A DNA stretch of 64,000 nt, from contig NZ_WWEQ01000003.1 of NCBI RefSeq assembly GCF_009857845.1, positions 39,858 through 103,857 of the forward strand. Reading direction: 5' to 3'. The DNA comes from Brevibacterium rongguiense (GTDB lineage Bacteria > Actinomycetota > Actinomycetes > Actinomycetales > Brevibacteriaceae). The notes under the pieces were generated by a model, which saw only the letters and a program-made list of their open reading frames with translations, was not told the origin of the DNA and searched no databases. Of this stretch, positions 35,993 through 44,225 are shown piece after piece. Position 1 is the first letter of the stretch. Each line of letters starts with the position of its first letter. A program made the translations under genes and the position numbers.

Positions 35993-36214
35993 TCAGGATC
36001 GCCAGGCGGGTTCGTCGCGGAATTCGAAGTCGATATATGCCTTCTCCAGGCCGGCCAGGGCTTCGGCGGTGGTCTCGAACAGCGCCTGGGCCCAAGAGTC
36101 GTCGATCTTGGTGACGTTCTGACACAGGTGTGCGGTCACCTCTGACAGCCGCTCGCGGACCTGGCTGGTGTGGCGGCGGGGGTCGTGCTCGGCCAACTGT
36201 GTCGGATCAGACAT
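35993..36214 (-). CDS. Small hypothetical protein
   Basis: 73 aa, no Cys, no membrane segment, mostly helical: TSQVRERLSEVTAHLCQ and AQALFETTAEALAGLEKAY. GAGGAAG lies before the ATG. It is divergent from the Tp34-like gene across a region with repeated TATCGG motifs, so it may share PadR control. I do not recognise the family. Confidence 0.6.
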   Translation of the reverse strand: MSDPTQLAEHDPRRHTSQVRERLSEVTAHLCQNVTKIDDSWAQALFETTAEALAGLEKAYIDFEFRDEPAWRS

Positions 36215-36245
36215 GACTGGCTTCCTCTCGTTGACTGGGCCTTCA

Positions 36246-36274
36246 ATATCGGTCTACGATATCGGCATCCGATA
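36246..36274. promoter_or_regulatory. Candidate PadR operator region
   Basis: ATATCGG at 36246-36252 is followed by TATCGG-CAT-CCGATA (36260-36274), a perfect 6-bp inverted repeat. It lies between the divergent 36214 and 36295 genes and upstream of padR. Confidence 0.45.
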
Positions 36275-36294
36275 GATCAGGGAAGGGGACTGCG

Positions 36295-36807
36295 ATGCAT
36301 GTATGGGGATCGCCGGAGACGCGAACCTTCGGCCGGTTGCGGGTGGATGTGGCCGTCGGGCCGATCGCCCGGATGTTCGACGCCGAGGACTGGCAGCAGC
36401 CGGCCAATGCGGGCGGCGGTGCCGTGTTCGCCGGCCGGGCGGACGAAGTGGTGGAGAACATCGCGGCCGAGCCCGGCCCGGCAGATCCACCGGCGGATCT
36501 GTTCAACCTCGACGCACACATCTACGACGTCGACACCGGGTATCCGGTGCCGTACCTCGACGTCGCCGTCGACGTCATCCGCCTCGACGGCGACGATGAC
36601 GATAGACCGGAGTTCACGGGGCTGGGGCTGGTGCCGGTGGCCCGGCCCCGCAAGGGCACGGCCGGTCTGCACTACGGCAACAACGTCGCCCTCGACCCCG
36701 AAGGCAGCTATCGAGTGTGGGTCCACATCGGCGCGTCGGCGCTGACCGGCACCGACGAGCCCTCGAGCCTGGACTTCACCCTCGATCTCGGTGCCGCCGA
36801 TGAGTGA
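36295..36807 (+). CDS. Tp34/P19-like metal-binding protein without signal peptide
   Basis: 170 aa. The middle and C-terminal part, HIYDVDTGYPVPYLDVAVDVI and GLHYGNNVALDPEGSYRVWVHI, resembles the beta-sandwich of Tp34/P19 iron- or copper-binding proteins, including the GNNV-L-G-Y-V-I pattern. Those proteins are normally exported; here no signal sequence or lipobox is present. GGAAGGGG precedes the ATG. padR overlaps the 3' end by 8 nt and an APC permease overlaps padR by 8 nt, giving a three-gene operon. The family call is tentative. Confidence 0.55.
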   Translation: MHVWGSPETRTFGRLRVDVAVGPIARMFDAEDWQQPANAGGGAVFAGRADEVVENIAAEPGPADPPADLFNLDAHIYDVDTGYPVPYLDVAVDVIRLDGDDDDRPEFTGLGLVPVARPRKGTAGLHYGNNVALDPEGSYRVWVHIGASALTGTDEPSSLDFTLDLGAADE

Positions 36808-37135
36808 GTTCATCCGGGGCGCGGTGCGGATGCACATCCTGCATCACGCCGCCGAGGGCGAGATCCACGGCGCATGGATGGCCGAGGAGCTCGGCCATCA
36901 CGGATATCAGATCAGCCCCGGCACCCTGTACCCGACCCTGCATCGCTTGGAAGACCAGGGGCTGCTGACCTCGCGGCAGACCACGGTGGAGGGGCGCAAC
37001 CGGCGGCTGTACCAGATCACCGACGCCGGCCGGGCCGTATTGGCCGACGAACGCCAGGCCCTGACCGAACTCGCGCGCGAAATCCTCCACACCGAAACCC
37101 CCGACGCTCCCGATGGGATGACACCTGATGAGTGA
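36800..37135 (+). CDS. PadR-family transcriptional regulator
   Basis: 111 aa. Winged helix with EIHGAWMAEELGHHGYQISPGTLYPTLHRLEDQGLLTS, the PadR signature, then GRNRRLYQITDAGRAVL and a short C-terminal helix. ATG 36800 lies within the end of the previous gene. Probably autoregulates through the repeats at 36246. The ligand is unknown. Confidence 0.9.
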   Translation: MSEFIRGAVRMHILHHAAEGEIHGAWMAEELGHHGYQISPGTLYPTLHRLEDQGLLTSRQTTVEGRNRRLYQITDAGRAVLADERQALTELAREILHTETPDAPDGMTPDE

Positions 37136-38420
37136 ACCGACTCCGCAGTTGGATCGACGCCTGGGCACCGGCGACGCGGTGATCATCGGGCTCGGGTCGA
37201 TGATCGGTGCCGGCATCTTCGCCGCCTTCGGGCCGGCGGCCCAGGCGGCCGGCACCGGCCTGCTGATCGGCTTGGGAATCGCGGCGGTGATCGCCTACTG
37301 CAACGCCACCGCCTCGGCCCAGCTCGCCGCGGTCTACCCGACCTCGGGAGGCACCTACATCTATGGCCGAGAGCGCATCGGTCACTGGTTCGGGTTCACC
37401 GCTGGCTGGGGCTTCGTGGTCGGCAAGACCGCCTCCTGCGCGGCGATGGCGCTGACCTTTGCCACCTACGCCGTGCCCGGCCCCTGGTGGGCCCAGCGGT
37501 TGGTGGCGGTGGCCGGCATCGTCGGACTGGCCGCGTTGAACTACCGCGGGGTGAGCAAGACCGCCGGCCTGACCCGGATCCTGGTCGCCATCACCCTGGT
37601 CGCGCTGGCGGTGCTGGTGGTCGGCATCTTCGCCGTCGGCCAACCCTCGCCGACGAACCTGGGCGGCTGGCCGGCGTTGACCGTCGGCGGGCCGTACGGG
37701 ATCCTACAGTCGGCCGGGCTGTTGTTCTTCGCCTTCGCCGGCTACGCCCGGATCGCGACCATGGGCGAGGAGGTCCGCGACCCGCAGCGCACCATCCCGC
37801 GCGCCATCCCCATCGCCCTGATCATCGTGGTGATCATCTACCTGGTCGTCGGCGTGAGCGTCCTGCTCGCCGCCGGGCCGGACAAGATCGCCGCCGCGAC
37901 AGCACCCCTGACCACAGCCGTGCAAGCAGCCGGGGTCGGCGGGCTGGGCCCGGTGGTCCGGATCGGCGGCGCGGTCGCCAGCCTCGGGGCGCTGCTGGCG
38001 CTGATCGCCGGCATCGGCCGCACCAGCCTGGCCATGGCCCGGCATCGCGATCTGCCGTTCTGGCTGTCGGCGGTCCACCCCCGTCACAAGGTGCCCCACC
38101 ACGCCGAGATCGCCCTCGCCGTCGTCGTGTCCGTCCTGGTGCTGACCACCGACCTGCGCGGCGTGATCGGATTCTCCTCCTTCGGCGTGCTCATCTACTA
38201 CGGCATCGCCAACACCGCCGCATTCACCCAGCCGCCGTCCGACCGCCGCTGGCCACGCTGGCTCAACGTCCTCGGCGTCCTCGGCTGCCTGGTCCTGATC
38301 GCGACCCTGCCCTGGCAGTCGATCATCGCTGGACTGGCCATGTTCGCCGTCGGCCTGCTCGGCCGCTGGATCGTCCTGCATCGACGTGAAAAGCCCGGCC
38401 CAGGGGCAGAGTCGGACTGA
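37128..38420 (+). CDS. APC-family amino acid/polyamine permease
   Basis: 430 aa with about 12 hydrophobic segments. GLGSMIGAGIFAAFGPAA is the APC segment 1 signature and YPTSGGTYIYGRERIG the loop after segment 2; GYARIATMGEEVRDPQRTIPRAI is the conserved segment 6 region. It is coupled to padR by an 8-nt overlap. Similar permeases are found with PadR and small proteins in metal islands, but the substrate cannot be inferred. Confidence 0.85.
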   Translation: MSEPTPQLDRRLGTGDAVIIGLGSMIGAGIFAAFGPAAQAAGTGLLIGLGIAAVIAYCNATASAQLAAVYPTSGGTYIYGRERIGHWFGFTAGWGFVVGKTASCAAMALTFATYAVPGPWWAQRLVAVAGIVGLAALNYRGVSKTAGLTRILVAITLVALAVLVVGIFAVGQPSPTNLGGWPALTVGGPYGILQSAGLLFFAFAGYARIATMGEEVRDPQRTIPRAIPIALIIVVIIYLVVGVSVLLAAGPDKIAAATAPLTTAVQAAGVGGLGPVVRIGGAVASLGALLALIAGIGRTSLAMARHRDLPFWLSAVHPRHKVPHHAEIALAVVVSVLVLTTDLRGVIGFSSFGVLIYYGIANTAAFTQPPSDRRWPRWLNVLGVLGCLVLIATLPWQSIIAGLAMFAVGLLGRWIVLHRREKPGPGAESD

Positions 38421-38466
38421 CCTGCCGCGCCCCGGGGGAGTGAGGCGACTGGGCGGAAGTGCACGC

Positions 38467-39090
38467 TTACCCGACGTCGAGGGCCGCGAGCTGCTCCGCG
38501 CTGCCGGTGACGACGAGGCGCAGGTCGGCGTGGCTCTCGTCGATCGACCAGTCGACGAACGAACAGCAGGCGCTCTTGACCGCCACGAGGTCGTGAAGAC
38601 GCTGGACGGAGTCGTCGGCTTTCGCGTAGTGGACGATGATCCGGGCGTCGCCGCGTTCGACGTCGAGGAGATATCCGTCGTCGAAGGCCCGCCATTTCTC
38701 GACCTGCTCCTTGCCGGCGTCCGGCGTGAGCGTGCAGGCGATGAGCACCGCGTTCGGCAGACCCTGCAGGGCGCTCTCGCGAACGTCCCGCGAGGCCCCA
38801 CGGATGGCCGTGCGCAACTGCGCGACGGTCGGCGACCCGGCCCGCCCGTCGGGAGTCCGATACATGCGGCACGCGAGGCCGACCGGCGCACTGTCTTCGG
38901 CGAACGGGTCGACGCCGTCGATCAGTACGGTCGGGGAGCCGTGGAAGCCGAGGCGCGAGGCGTCCTCGGGTGTCTCGACCCGTTGGTGGACGACCTCCGC
39001 GCCAGATCGCCCGTCGAGGGCTTCGGCAATCTTGGAGTCGAGGATCTCCCAGTTCGGGCAGCCGTCGAAGTACTGGAGCGTGATCTTCAT
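38467..39090 (-). CDS. Thioredoxin-like protein with C-terminal Cys-Cys domain
   Basis: 207 aa. Residues 1-100 form a thioredoxin-like domain with a single active Cys (DGCPNW, Cys11) and the cis-Pro loop GSPTVLIDG, then GLACRMY. Residues 115-207 form a second domain with KSACCSF (Cys175, Cys176), a pattern found in small proteins associated with mercury and other heavy-metal genes. Actinobacterial proteins of this sort are sometimes labelled alkylmercury lyase, but the MerB catalytic Cys set is not evident. It follows the P1B ATPase and CmtR-like regulator and is probably in the same operon. Confidence 0.65.
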   Translation of the reverse strand: MKITLQYFDGCPNWEILDSKIAEALDGRSGAEVVHQRVETPEDASRLGFHGSPTVLIDGVDPFAEDSAPVGLACRMYRTPDGRAGSPTVAQLRTAIRGASRDVRESALQGLPNAVLIACTLTPDAGKEQVEKWRAFDDGYLLDVERGDARIIVHYAKADDSVQRLHDLVAVKSACCSFVDWSIDESHADLRLVVTGSAEQLAALDVG

Positions 39091-39172
39091 GGTCGTGGTC
39101 CTTTCCGTCGGCGTCGGGTCTCCTCGAGCGGCTCCCGGTTCGGGCGTCTCCCGAAGCGCTGGGCCTCGATGG

Positions 39173-41293
39173 TCATCGGTTCGCCTTCGTCCCGTGCGCC
39201 GGCTGGAGGTCCGAGGCTGCAGGCAGCCCTCGGCTCGCCGCGATGGGCCTGCGCGCGGCGCGTACGCCATTGAGGATGACGACGACCTCGGCAACCTCGT
39301 GGACGAGGACGACTCCGGCCAGGCCGAGCACCCCGAAGAGGGCGAGCGGGAACAGGACGACGATGATCGCCAGCGCGAGGACGATGTTGGCCGTCATGAT
39401 GCGCCGGCCTCTGCGAGCATGCGCGAACGCGGCGGGGATCAGGCGCAGATCGTGGCCGGTGAAGGCGATGTCGGCGGATTCCACCGCGGCCGCGGAACCG
39501 GTGGCTCCCATCGCGATGCCCACGGTCGCGGTGGCCAGCGCGGGGGAGTCGTTGATGCCGTCACCGACCATCGCCGTCGGCCGCGCTGCGGCCAGACCTG
39601 TGATCGCCTCCGCCTTGTCGGCTGGCAGCAGTTCGGCGCGGACGTCGTCGATGCAGGCCTGGGCGGCCAGGGCGCGGGCGGTGCGGGCGTCGTCGCCGGT
39701 GAGCATGACCGTGCCGATTCCCTGGTCGTGGAGCATGCGCACGGTCTCGGTGGCCTCGGGGCGGAGTTCGTCGCGCACGCCGATCAGGCCGACGACCTCA
39801 CCGTCGGCTTCCACCACGACGACCGTCATGCCCATTTCGGCCAGCTCGTCGGCGTCGGTCCGCAGGCCGGCCGGGGCGATCCAGCGTGGACTGCCGACCC
39901 TGACGAAACGGCCGGTGACCCGGCCGGCGATGCCGTGCCCGGCGTCCTCGGCCACCTCGCTCGCCGCCGGGGAGTCCGGCGCGGCCGCTGTGATCGCCGC
40001 CGCCAGGGGATGGGTGCTGGTCGCCTCGAGGGCCGCCGCCCACGCGAGGACGTCCTGTTGGCTGCCGCCCGGCGCGGTGCGGGTCTCGGTCACCTGCGGC
40101 TGGCCCTGGGTGAGGGTGCCGGTCTTGTCGAAGGCGACCGTGCGGATGGTGCCGAACTGCTCGAAGGCGGCCCCGGACTTGATGACGACGCCGAACCTTG
40201 AGGCGGACCCGATCGCGCTGATGACGGTGACCGGCACGGCGATCGCCATCGCGCACGGCGACGCCGCGACGAGGACGACGAGGGCCCGTTCGACCCAGGT
40301 CCACGGGTCGCCGACGACGAGCCCGAGCAGCGCGACCAGGGCCGCGGCGACGAGGACGGCAGGGACGAGGGGACGGGCGATCCGGTCGGCCAGCCGGGCG
40401 CGCTCTCCCTTGCGGGCGTGGGCCTGCTCGACCAGGGCGACGATCTGTGTCAGCGAGTTGTCCCGTCCGTCTGCGGTCGCCTCGACCAGCAGGGACCCGG
40501 ACCCGTTCACCGCGCCTGCTGGCACGGGGTCGCCCGGTCCTACCTCCACGGGGATCGACTCCCCGGTCACGGCGGAGGCGTCGACGCTCGAGCGGCCCTC
40601 GGCGACCACGCCATCGGTCGGGACATGCTCACCGGCTCCGATCACGAGCAGGTCGAGTTCGCGGAGGTCGGCCACCGGCACGGTCGCGACTCCGCCCATG
40701 CGGGAGACGCGGGCGGTCTGCGGGACCAGCGAGAGCAGCGCGCGCAGTCCCTCCTTGGCGCGGTCCATCGCCCGATCCTCCAGGGTCTCGGCCAGGGAGA
40801 ACAGGAAAGCCAGGGCGGCGGCTTCGGCGACGTGGCCGAGCAGCACCGCGCCGACCGCGGCGATCGTCATCAGCAGGCCGACGCCGAGCCGTCCACGGAT
40901 CAGGCGGCGCACCGCGCCGGGCACGAACGTCCACGCGCCGGCCAGCAGCGCGATCCACTGGGTCACCAGCGCGGCGACGTCCAGGTCGGACCAGTCCAGC
41001 GCGTACCCGGCGACGAGGAACAGGCCGGCGACCGCTGAGGGGAGCAGGGCGAGGTCCCTCCACCACGGCGGGCGGGACTCCGGTTCCGCGCCAGGTTCCG
41101 ATGGGCTCCGCGCCGGGTCTGGCCCGCAGCAGGCGTCGCCGTCGTCGTGTACCGCAGCCGGGACGGTCTCTGGCCCGCAGCAGGCATCGCCCGATGCCCT
41201 GGGTGCGTCCGTGCCGATCGGCTGCAGGGACGAGCGGCGGTTTTCCGCCCTCGGATGGCGCGGCTCGTCGACGCCGCAGCACTCATCGTTCAT
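39173..41293 (-). CDS. Heavy-metal P1B-type ATPase with SPC motif (Cd/Zn/Co type)
   Basis: 706 aa. The N-terminus lacks an HMA domain and instead has three CC motifs (NDECCG, GDACCG, GDACCG) in a disordered stretch of about 85 residues. Core: TGES, SPC near residue 344 in place of CPC, DKTGT near 388, HPLA, TGDD and GDGINDSPAL, then HEVAEVVVILN in the last membrane helix. SPC with an HE motif in helix 8 is typical of P1B-4 exporters of Co2+, Fe2+ or Zn2+. The CmtR-like repressor, coupled by ATGA, would suggest Cd2+/Pb2+. The substrate remains open. Confidence 0.88.
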   Translation of the reverse strand: MNDECCGVDEPRHPRAENRRSSLQPIGTDAPRASGDACCGPETVPAAVHDDGDACCGPDPARSPSEPGAEPESRPPWWRDLALLPSAVAGLFLVAGYALDWSDLDVAALVTQWIALLAGAWTFVPGAVRRLIRGRLGVGLLMTIAAVGAVLLGHVAEAAALAFLFSLAETLEDRAMDRAKEGLRALLSLVPQTARVSRMGGVATVPVADLRELDLLVIGAGEHVPTDGVVAEGRSSVDASAVTGESIPVEVGPGDPVPAGAVNGSGSLLVEATADGRDNSLTQIVALVEQAHARKGERARLADRIARPLVPAVLVAAALVALLGLVVGDPWTWVERALVVLVAASPCAMAIAVPVTVISAIGSASRFGVVIKSGAAFEQFGTIRTVAFDKTGTLTQGQPQVTETRTAPGGSQQDVLAWAAALEATSTHPLAAAITAAAPDSPAASEVAEDAGHGIAGRVTGRFVRVGSPRWIAPAGLRTDADELAEMGMTVVVVEADGEVVGLIGVRDELRPEATETVRMLHDQGIGTVMLTGDDARTARALAAQACIDDVRAELLPADKAEAITGLAAARPTAMVGDGINDSPALATATVGIAMGATGSAAAVESADIAFTGHDLRLIPAAFAHARRGRRIMTANIVLALAIIVVLFPLALFGVLGLAGVVLVHEVAEVVVILNGVRAARRPIAASRGLPAASDLQPAHGTKANR

Positions 41294-41652
41294 CGCACAG
41301 CCCCGTCGGCGTCGCAGCAGCCGGGCACCGAGCACTCCGGGTCCAAGCACGGTGCGCTCTCGTCCACCGCCAGCGTCACGTCCACGAGCGCGGTCAGGGC
41401 TGCGGCGATGTGCGGGTCGGCGATCTCGTAGCGGGTCTGCCGGCCCTCGGGCTCGGCGACGACGATCCCGCAGCCCCGCAGGCAGGACAGATGGTTCGAC
41501 ACATTCGTGCGCGTTAGCTCGAGCTCCCGGGCGAGTCTTGCCGGGTGCCCAGGCTCATCGAGGAGGGACAGCAAGATCCGTGAGCGTGTCGGGTCGGACA
41601 TGGCGCGGCCGAGGCGGTTCATGACGTCGACGCGTGAAGCAATGGTCAGCAT
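41290..41652 (-). CDS. cmtR: CmtR-like ArsR-family Cd/Pb sensor
   Basis: 120 aa. The sequence follows Mycobacterium tuberculosis CmtR: LGRAMSDPTRSRIL, SNHLSCLRGCGIVV and AVDESAPC. The three metal ligands of CmtR fall at identical positions here: Cys57, Cys61 and Cys102. Extra Cys residues follow (ECSVPGCC). It should repress its own operon and release DNA on binding Cd2+ or Pb2+. A long palindrome covers the start codon. The stop overlaps the ATPase start (ATGA). Confidence 0.9.
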   Translation of the reverse strand: MLTIASRVDVMNRLGRAMSDPTRSRILLSLLDEPGHPARLARELELTRTNVSNHLSCLRGCGIVVAEPEGRQTRYEIADPHIAAALTALVDVTLAVDESAPCLDPECSVPGCCDADGAVR

Positions 41653-41679
41653 GTACTGACCATACAGTGTTTGCTGACC
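41644..41679. promoter_or_regulatory. CmtR operator palindrome
   Basis: GGTCAGCA-N4-CTG-N6-CAG-N4-TGCTGACC is an extended perfect inverted repeat that includes the cmtR ATG (41652-41650). Binding there would block both initiation sites. Assignment to CmtR is by position. Confidence 0.65.
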
Positions 41680-41698
41680 GATTGGCCAGCCCGTGCGA

Positions 41699-42121
41699 TC
41701 AGCCCTGCTGGGCAGCCGTTCCGGCGAAGGCCCTGAATGCGCACTCCGACCGGCAGGGCTCGTCACTGTCGGGGCAGCCGTCGACGTGGTCCCGCGCCTG
41801 CCGCAGCTGGTCCTGCAGCCGTGTCAGTGACCGAAGCTGTTGCTCAACGGCAGCGATCTGCTCGGCCAGCAGCGGCTGCAGCGTTGCCTTCACCCCCGTG
41901 CAGGTCCCGTCGTCGACGAGCTCGATGAGCCGGCGAATCTCGGGCAGCTCGAGGCCGAGCCGCTTCGCCGCGGTGATGAAGTCCAGCCGCTCGAGGTGGC
42001 CCTCGTCGAAGTCCCGGTACCCGTTCGGGCTCCGGTCCGCTGCGAGAATGCCGAGGCGCTCGTAGTAACGCAGCGTGCTCGCAGGCACCCCGGTGCGCTC
42101 GGAGACCTCGGAGATCTTCAT
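41699..42121 (-). CDS. MerR-family metal-responsive regulator
   Basis: 140 aa. MerR winged helix with SERTGVPASTLRYYERLGIL and GYRDFDEGHLERLDFI, then a long dimer helix with TCTGVK and a C-terminal CPDSDEPCRSEC Cys cluster. The metal cannot be decided: one Cys in TCTG plus the C-terminal cluster is unlike canonical CueR or MerR. It faces the arsenite-permease-like gene across a classic MerR promoter (42146). Confidence 0.85.
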   Translation of the reverse strand: MKISEVSERTGVPASTLRYYERLGILAADRSPNGYRDFDEGHLERLDFITAAKRLGLELPEIRRLIELVDDGTCTGVKATLQPLLAEQIAAVEQQLRSLTRLQDQLRQARDHVDGCPDSDEPCRSECAFRAFAGTAAQQG

Positions 42122-42145
42122 GTTCCGACCATAGGGCGCTCCGGC

Positions 42146-42177
42146 TTGACCTTCAACCCGGGTTCAAGGTCTAGCGT
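42146..42177 (+). promoter_or_regulatory. MerR-type promoter with 20-nt spacer and operator dyad
   Basis: TTGACC (42146-42151) and TAGCGT (42172-42177) are 20 nt apart, the overlong spacing that MerR proteins correct. The dyad ACCTT-C-AACCCGGGTT-C-AAGGT fills 42149-42170. Direction is plus, towards the permease gene. Confidence 0.8.
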
Positions 42178-42224
42178 TTAAAACGGCGCAGTGCATGCGC
42201 CCAGCCCGACAGAGAAGGAGACCC

Positions 42225-43210
42225 ATGCGCGCGAGTATGGAATGGATGGTTAGGCACCAGGTCGCGCTCTACGTCGCGGGACTGGCCCTCGGGGCCGTCG
42301 TCGACTGTCCCGGCCCACGATCGCCCACCCGGCAGAGCACGCGATTCACCCGGTGCTGGCGCTTCTGCTCTACGCCACGTTCCTCAGCATCGCGTTCGGC
42401 AGGCTCGGCCGGGCATTCAAGGACTGGCGCTTCCTCACGACGGTCCTCGTCGTCAACTTCGTCCTGGTGCCGCTGGTCGTCTGGCCGCTGTCGCGGATCG
42501 TCGCCGGCGACCAGGCGCTGTTCGTCGGGGTGCTGTTCGTGCTGCTGACCCCGTGTATCGACTACGTCATCGTCTTTTCCGGCCTCGCGGGCGGCGACGA
42601 GGAGCGCCTCCTGGCGGCGGCCCCGCTGCTGATGATCGCCCAGATGCTCCTGCTGCCGCTGTACCTGTGGATCTTCATCGACGCGGAGTTCGTCGGCTCC
42701 GTCGAGTTCGGTCCCTTCGTCGAGGCCTTCGTCCTGATCATCGCCCTGCCGCTGGTCGCCGCCGCGCTCACGCAGCTCGCCGCCGCCCGATGGCGCATCG
42801 GGCGCAGGGTCGAAGAGATCGTCATGGGCGCGATGGTGCCGCTGATGGTCGCCACCCTGGCGGTCGTGGTCGCCTCGCAGGTCGCCGGGGTGAGCGCCCG
42901 GTCCGGCTCCCTGCTCCTGGCGGTGCCGGTCTTCGTCCTCTTCGCGGCCGTCATGGTGCCGGTGGGGATGCTGGTCAGCCGCGCGGCGGGCCTCGACGTG
43001 CCCGGCAGGCGCGCCGTCGTGTTCAGCGGCGCGACTCGGAACTCGCTCGTCGTGCTCCCGCTGGTGCTCGCGTTGCCCGCGGCGTTTGACCTGGCACCGC
43101 TGGTCGTGGTCACCCAGACGCTCGTCGAGCTCGTCGCCATGGTCGTGTTCGTCCGGTTCGTGCCGCTGCTGGTGCCGGAACTCGTGCCGGCTGCCGACGC
43201 GTCCGCGTAG
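42225..43210 (+). pseudogene. Bile acid/ACR3-superfamily arsenite permease, frameshifted near the 5' end
   Basis: ATG 42225 (AGAAGGAGA upstream) opens MRASMEWMVRHQVALYVAGL, a normal start for arsenic-resistance permeases of the bile acid:sodium symporter superfamily. The frame is lost between about 42297 and 42330; the sequence resumes one frame back with PTIAHPAEHAIHPVLALLLYATFL and continues to 43210 with about eight hydrophobic segments and TPCIDYVIVFSG. A deletion of one base explains it. A GTG or ATG restart near 42353 would give a protein lacking the first helix. The gene may be inactive, or the base may be a sequencing error. It is driven by the MerR promoter at 42146. Confidence 0.7.
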
Positions 43211-43284
43211 GTTTCGTAGTCGAAGCTGCCCTCGCGCCTCAACGGGTCGGCAGGAGTCCTCGGAGGGCTGCCGCACTCCGACGG

Positions 43285-43385
43285 TCAAGCAATGAGCGCC
43301 TTGGCGGCGGCGAGGATGTCGATGGTCGGCCGGTACTAGGCACTGCTTGATTAGACATGCATCCATTTTGAAGGATGTCGATGCC
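43285..43385 (-). pseudogene. Deletion scar of an ars operon (arsR 3' end, acr3 5' end, operator)
   Basis: On the minus strand 43285-43335 codes YRPTIDILAAAKALIA and stop, the C-terminus of an ArsR like that at 27216 (YRPTIDTLAAAAKALIT). Directly upstream, 43341-43358 reads ATG TCT AAT CAA GCA, matching the first codons of acr3 at 35842, followed upstream by TTTTGAAGGATGTCGATGCC, related to the acr3 operator. Between 43210 and 43476 nothing else is recognisable. Confidence 0.65.
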
Positions 43386-43475
43386 GGCTACACGTCGACC
43401 GGATGGTGTTCGTGAAGGCGGGGCTCTCTGATCGTCGGTGATCCGCACTTCCTCGGCGTCTTCAGCATCCGGGCG

Positions 43476-44099
43476 TCACGTCAGTTGGAGAGTGGTTAAG
43501 CAGGTAGGGTCGTCGAGGCGGGTCGAGATGCCCTGTTTCGCGGTGCGGTCTTCGGTGCTGACCGTGAGCGTCGCATCAATACCGCGGGGCAGCCAGAGTC
43601 CGATGAATCCGTTGTCGTAAGTCGTGAGCGAATCTTCGAGGATGGTCTCGCCCGACGTCGTGTTGACCACTGTGACATCGACGTCAGTGTTGGCGAGCTC
43701 GCCGAGACAGGTAGTGAGGCTGTGGAAGTAGCACTCGTGGGTCTGCTCGAGATACGGGGCGATAGAGACGTAGAAGTCGTCCTCTGGCATCGGCAGAGTG
43801 GTTTGGTTGTTCTGATCGTCGGTGAGGACGAGTTGGTCGGGCTCGATCGAAGCCATGAGTTCGGTTGAGCGGTCTATGACCGGCATCGTGTCAAGACGCT
43901 TGATGATTTCCCGGGCGTCCAGGCCATCGAGGCCGTGGTGGGCTACCAGAGACTGATCGGATCCTGCGGAAGGGGATGGGTCAGCACCGGCGCAGCCGCT
44001 GAGCAGGAGGACGGCGCTGGCTGCCAGCGCGGTTATGGTCGCGCCGAGTCCCTGCCGGCTTCTGGAGGGTCGGATTGGTGCGGCAAGGGTAGGGGTCAT
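43476..44099 (-). CDS. CueP-family copper-binding lipoprotein
   Basis: 207 aa from ATG 44099. The signal peptide ends with the lipobox LLLSGC. The CueP motif HECYFHSLTTCLGEL, with paired Cys and His, lies in the middle, followed by the beta-rich C-terminal part with SGETILEDSLTTYDNGFIGLWLPR. Salmonella CueP binds Cu+ in the periplasm; Gram-positive members are lipid-anchored. ATG 44132 would put a longer N-terminus before the signal. It lies downstream of csoR and could be the last gene of the copper operon. Confidence 0.82.
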   Translation of the reverse strand: MTPTLAAPIRPSRSRQGLGATITALAASAVLLLSGCAGADPSPSAGSDQSLVAHHGLDGLDAREIIKRLDTMPVIDRSTELMASIEPDQLVLTDDQNNQTTLPMPEDDFYVSIAPYLEQTHECYFHSLTTCLGELANTDVDVTVVNTTSGETILEDSLTTYDNGFIGLWLPRGIDATLTVSTEDRTAKQGISTRLDDPTCLTTLQLT

Positions 44100-44225
44100 A
44101 TCGAGCTCTTCTCTCGGGTAGATGTTGGTCATGTCGTCAGGCCCGATCTCCGCCTCCGTCCCGCCCCGGGACCGAAGGCGGGACGATGCTCAGCTCACGC
44201 CTGCGCGGAGCGAAATCCCAAGGTG

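Noticed and set aside
38467..39090. Alkylmercury lyase (MerB)
   Set aside because: No MerB catalytic Cys/Asp set is visible and there is no merA nearby; described as thioredoxin-like instead.
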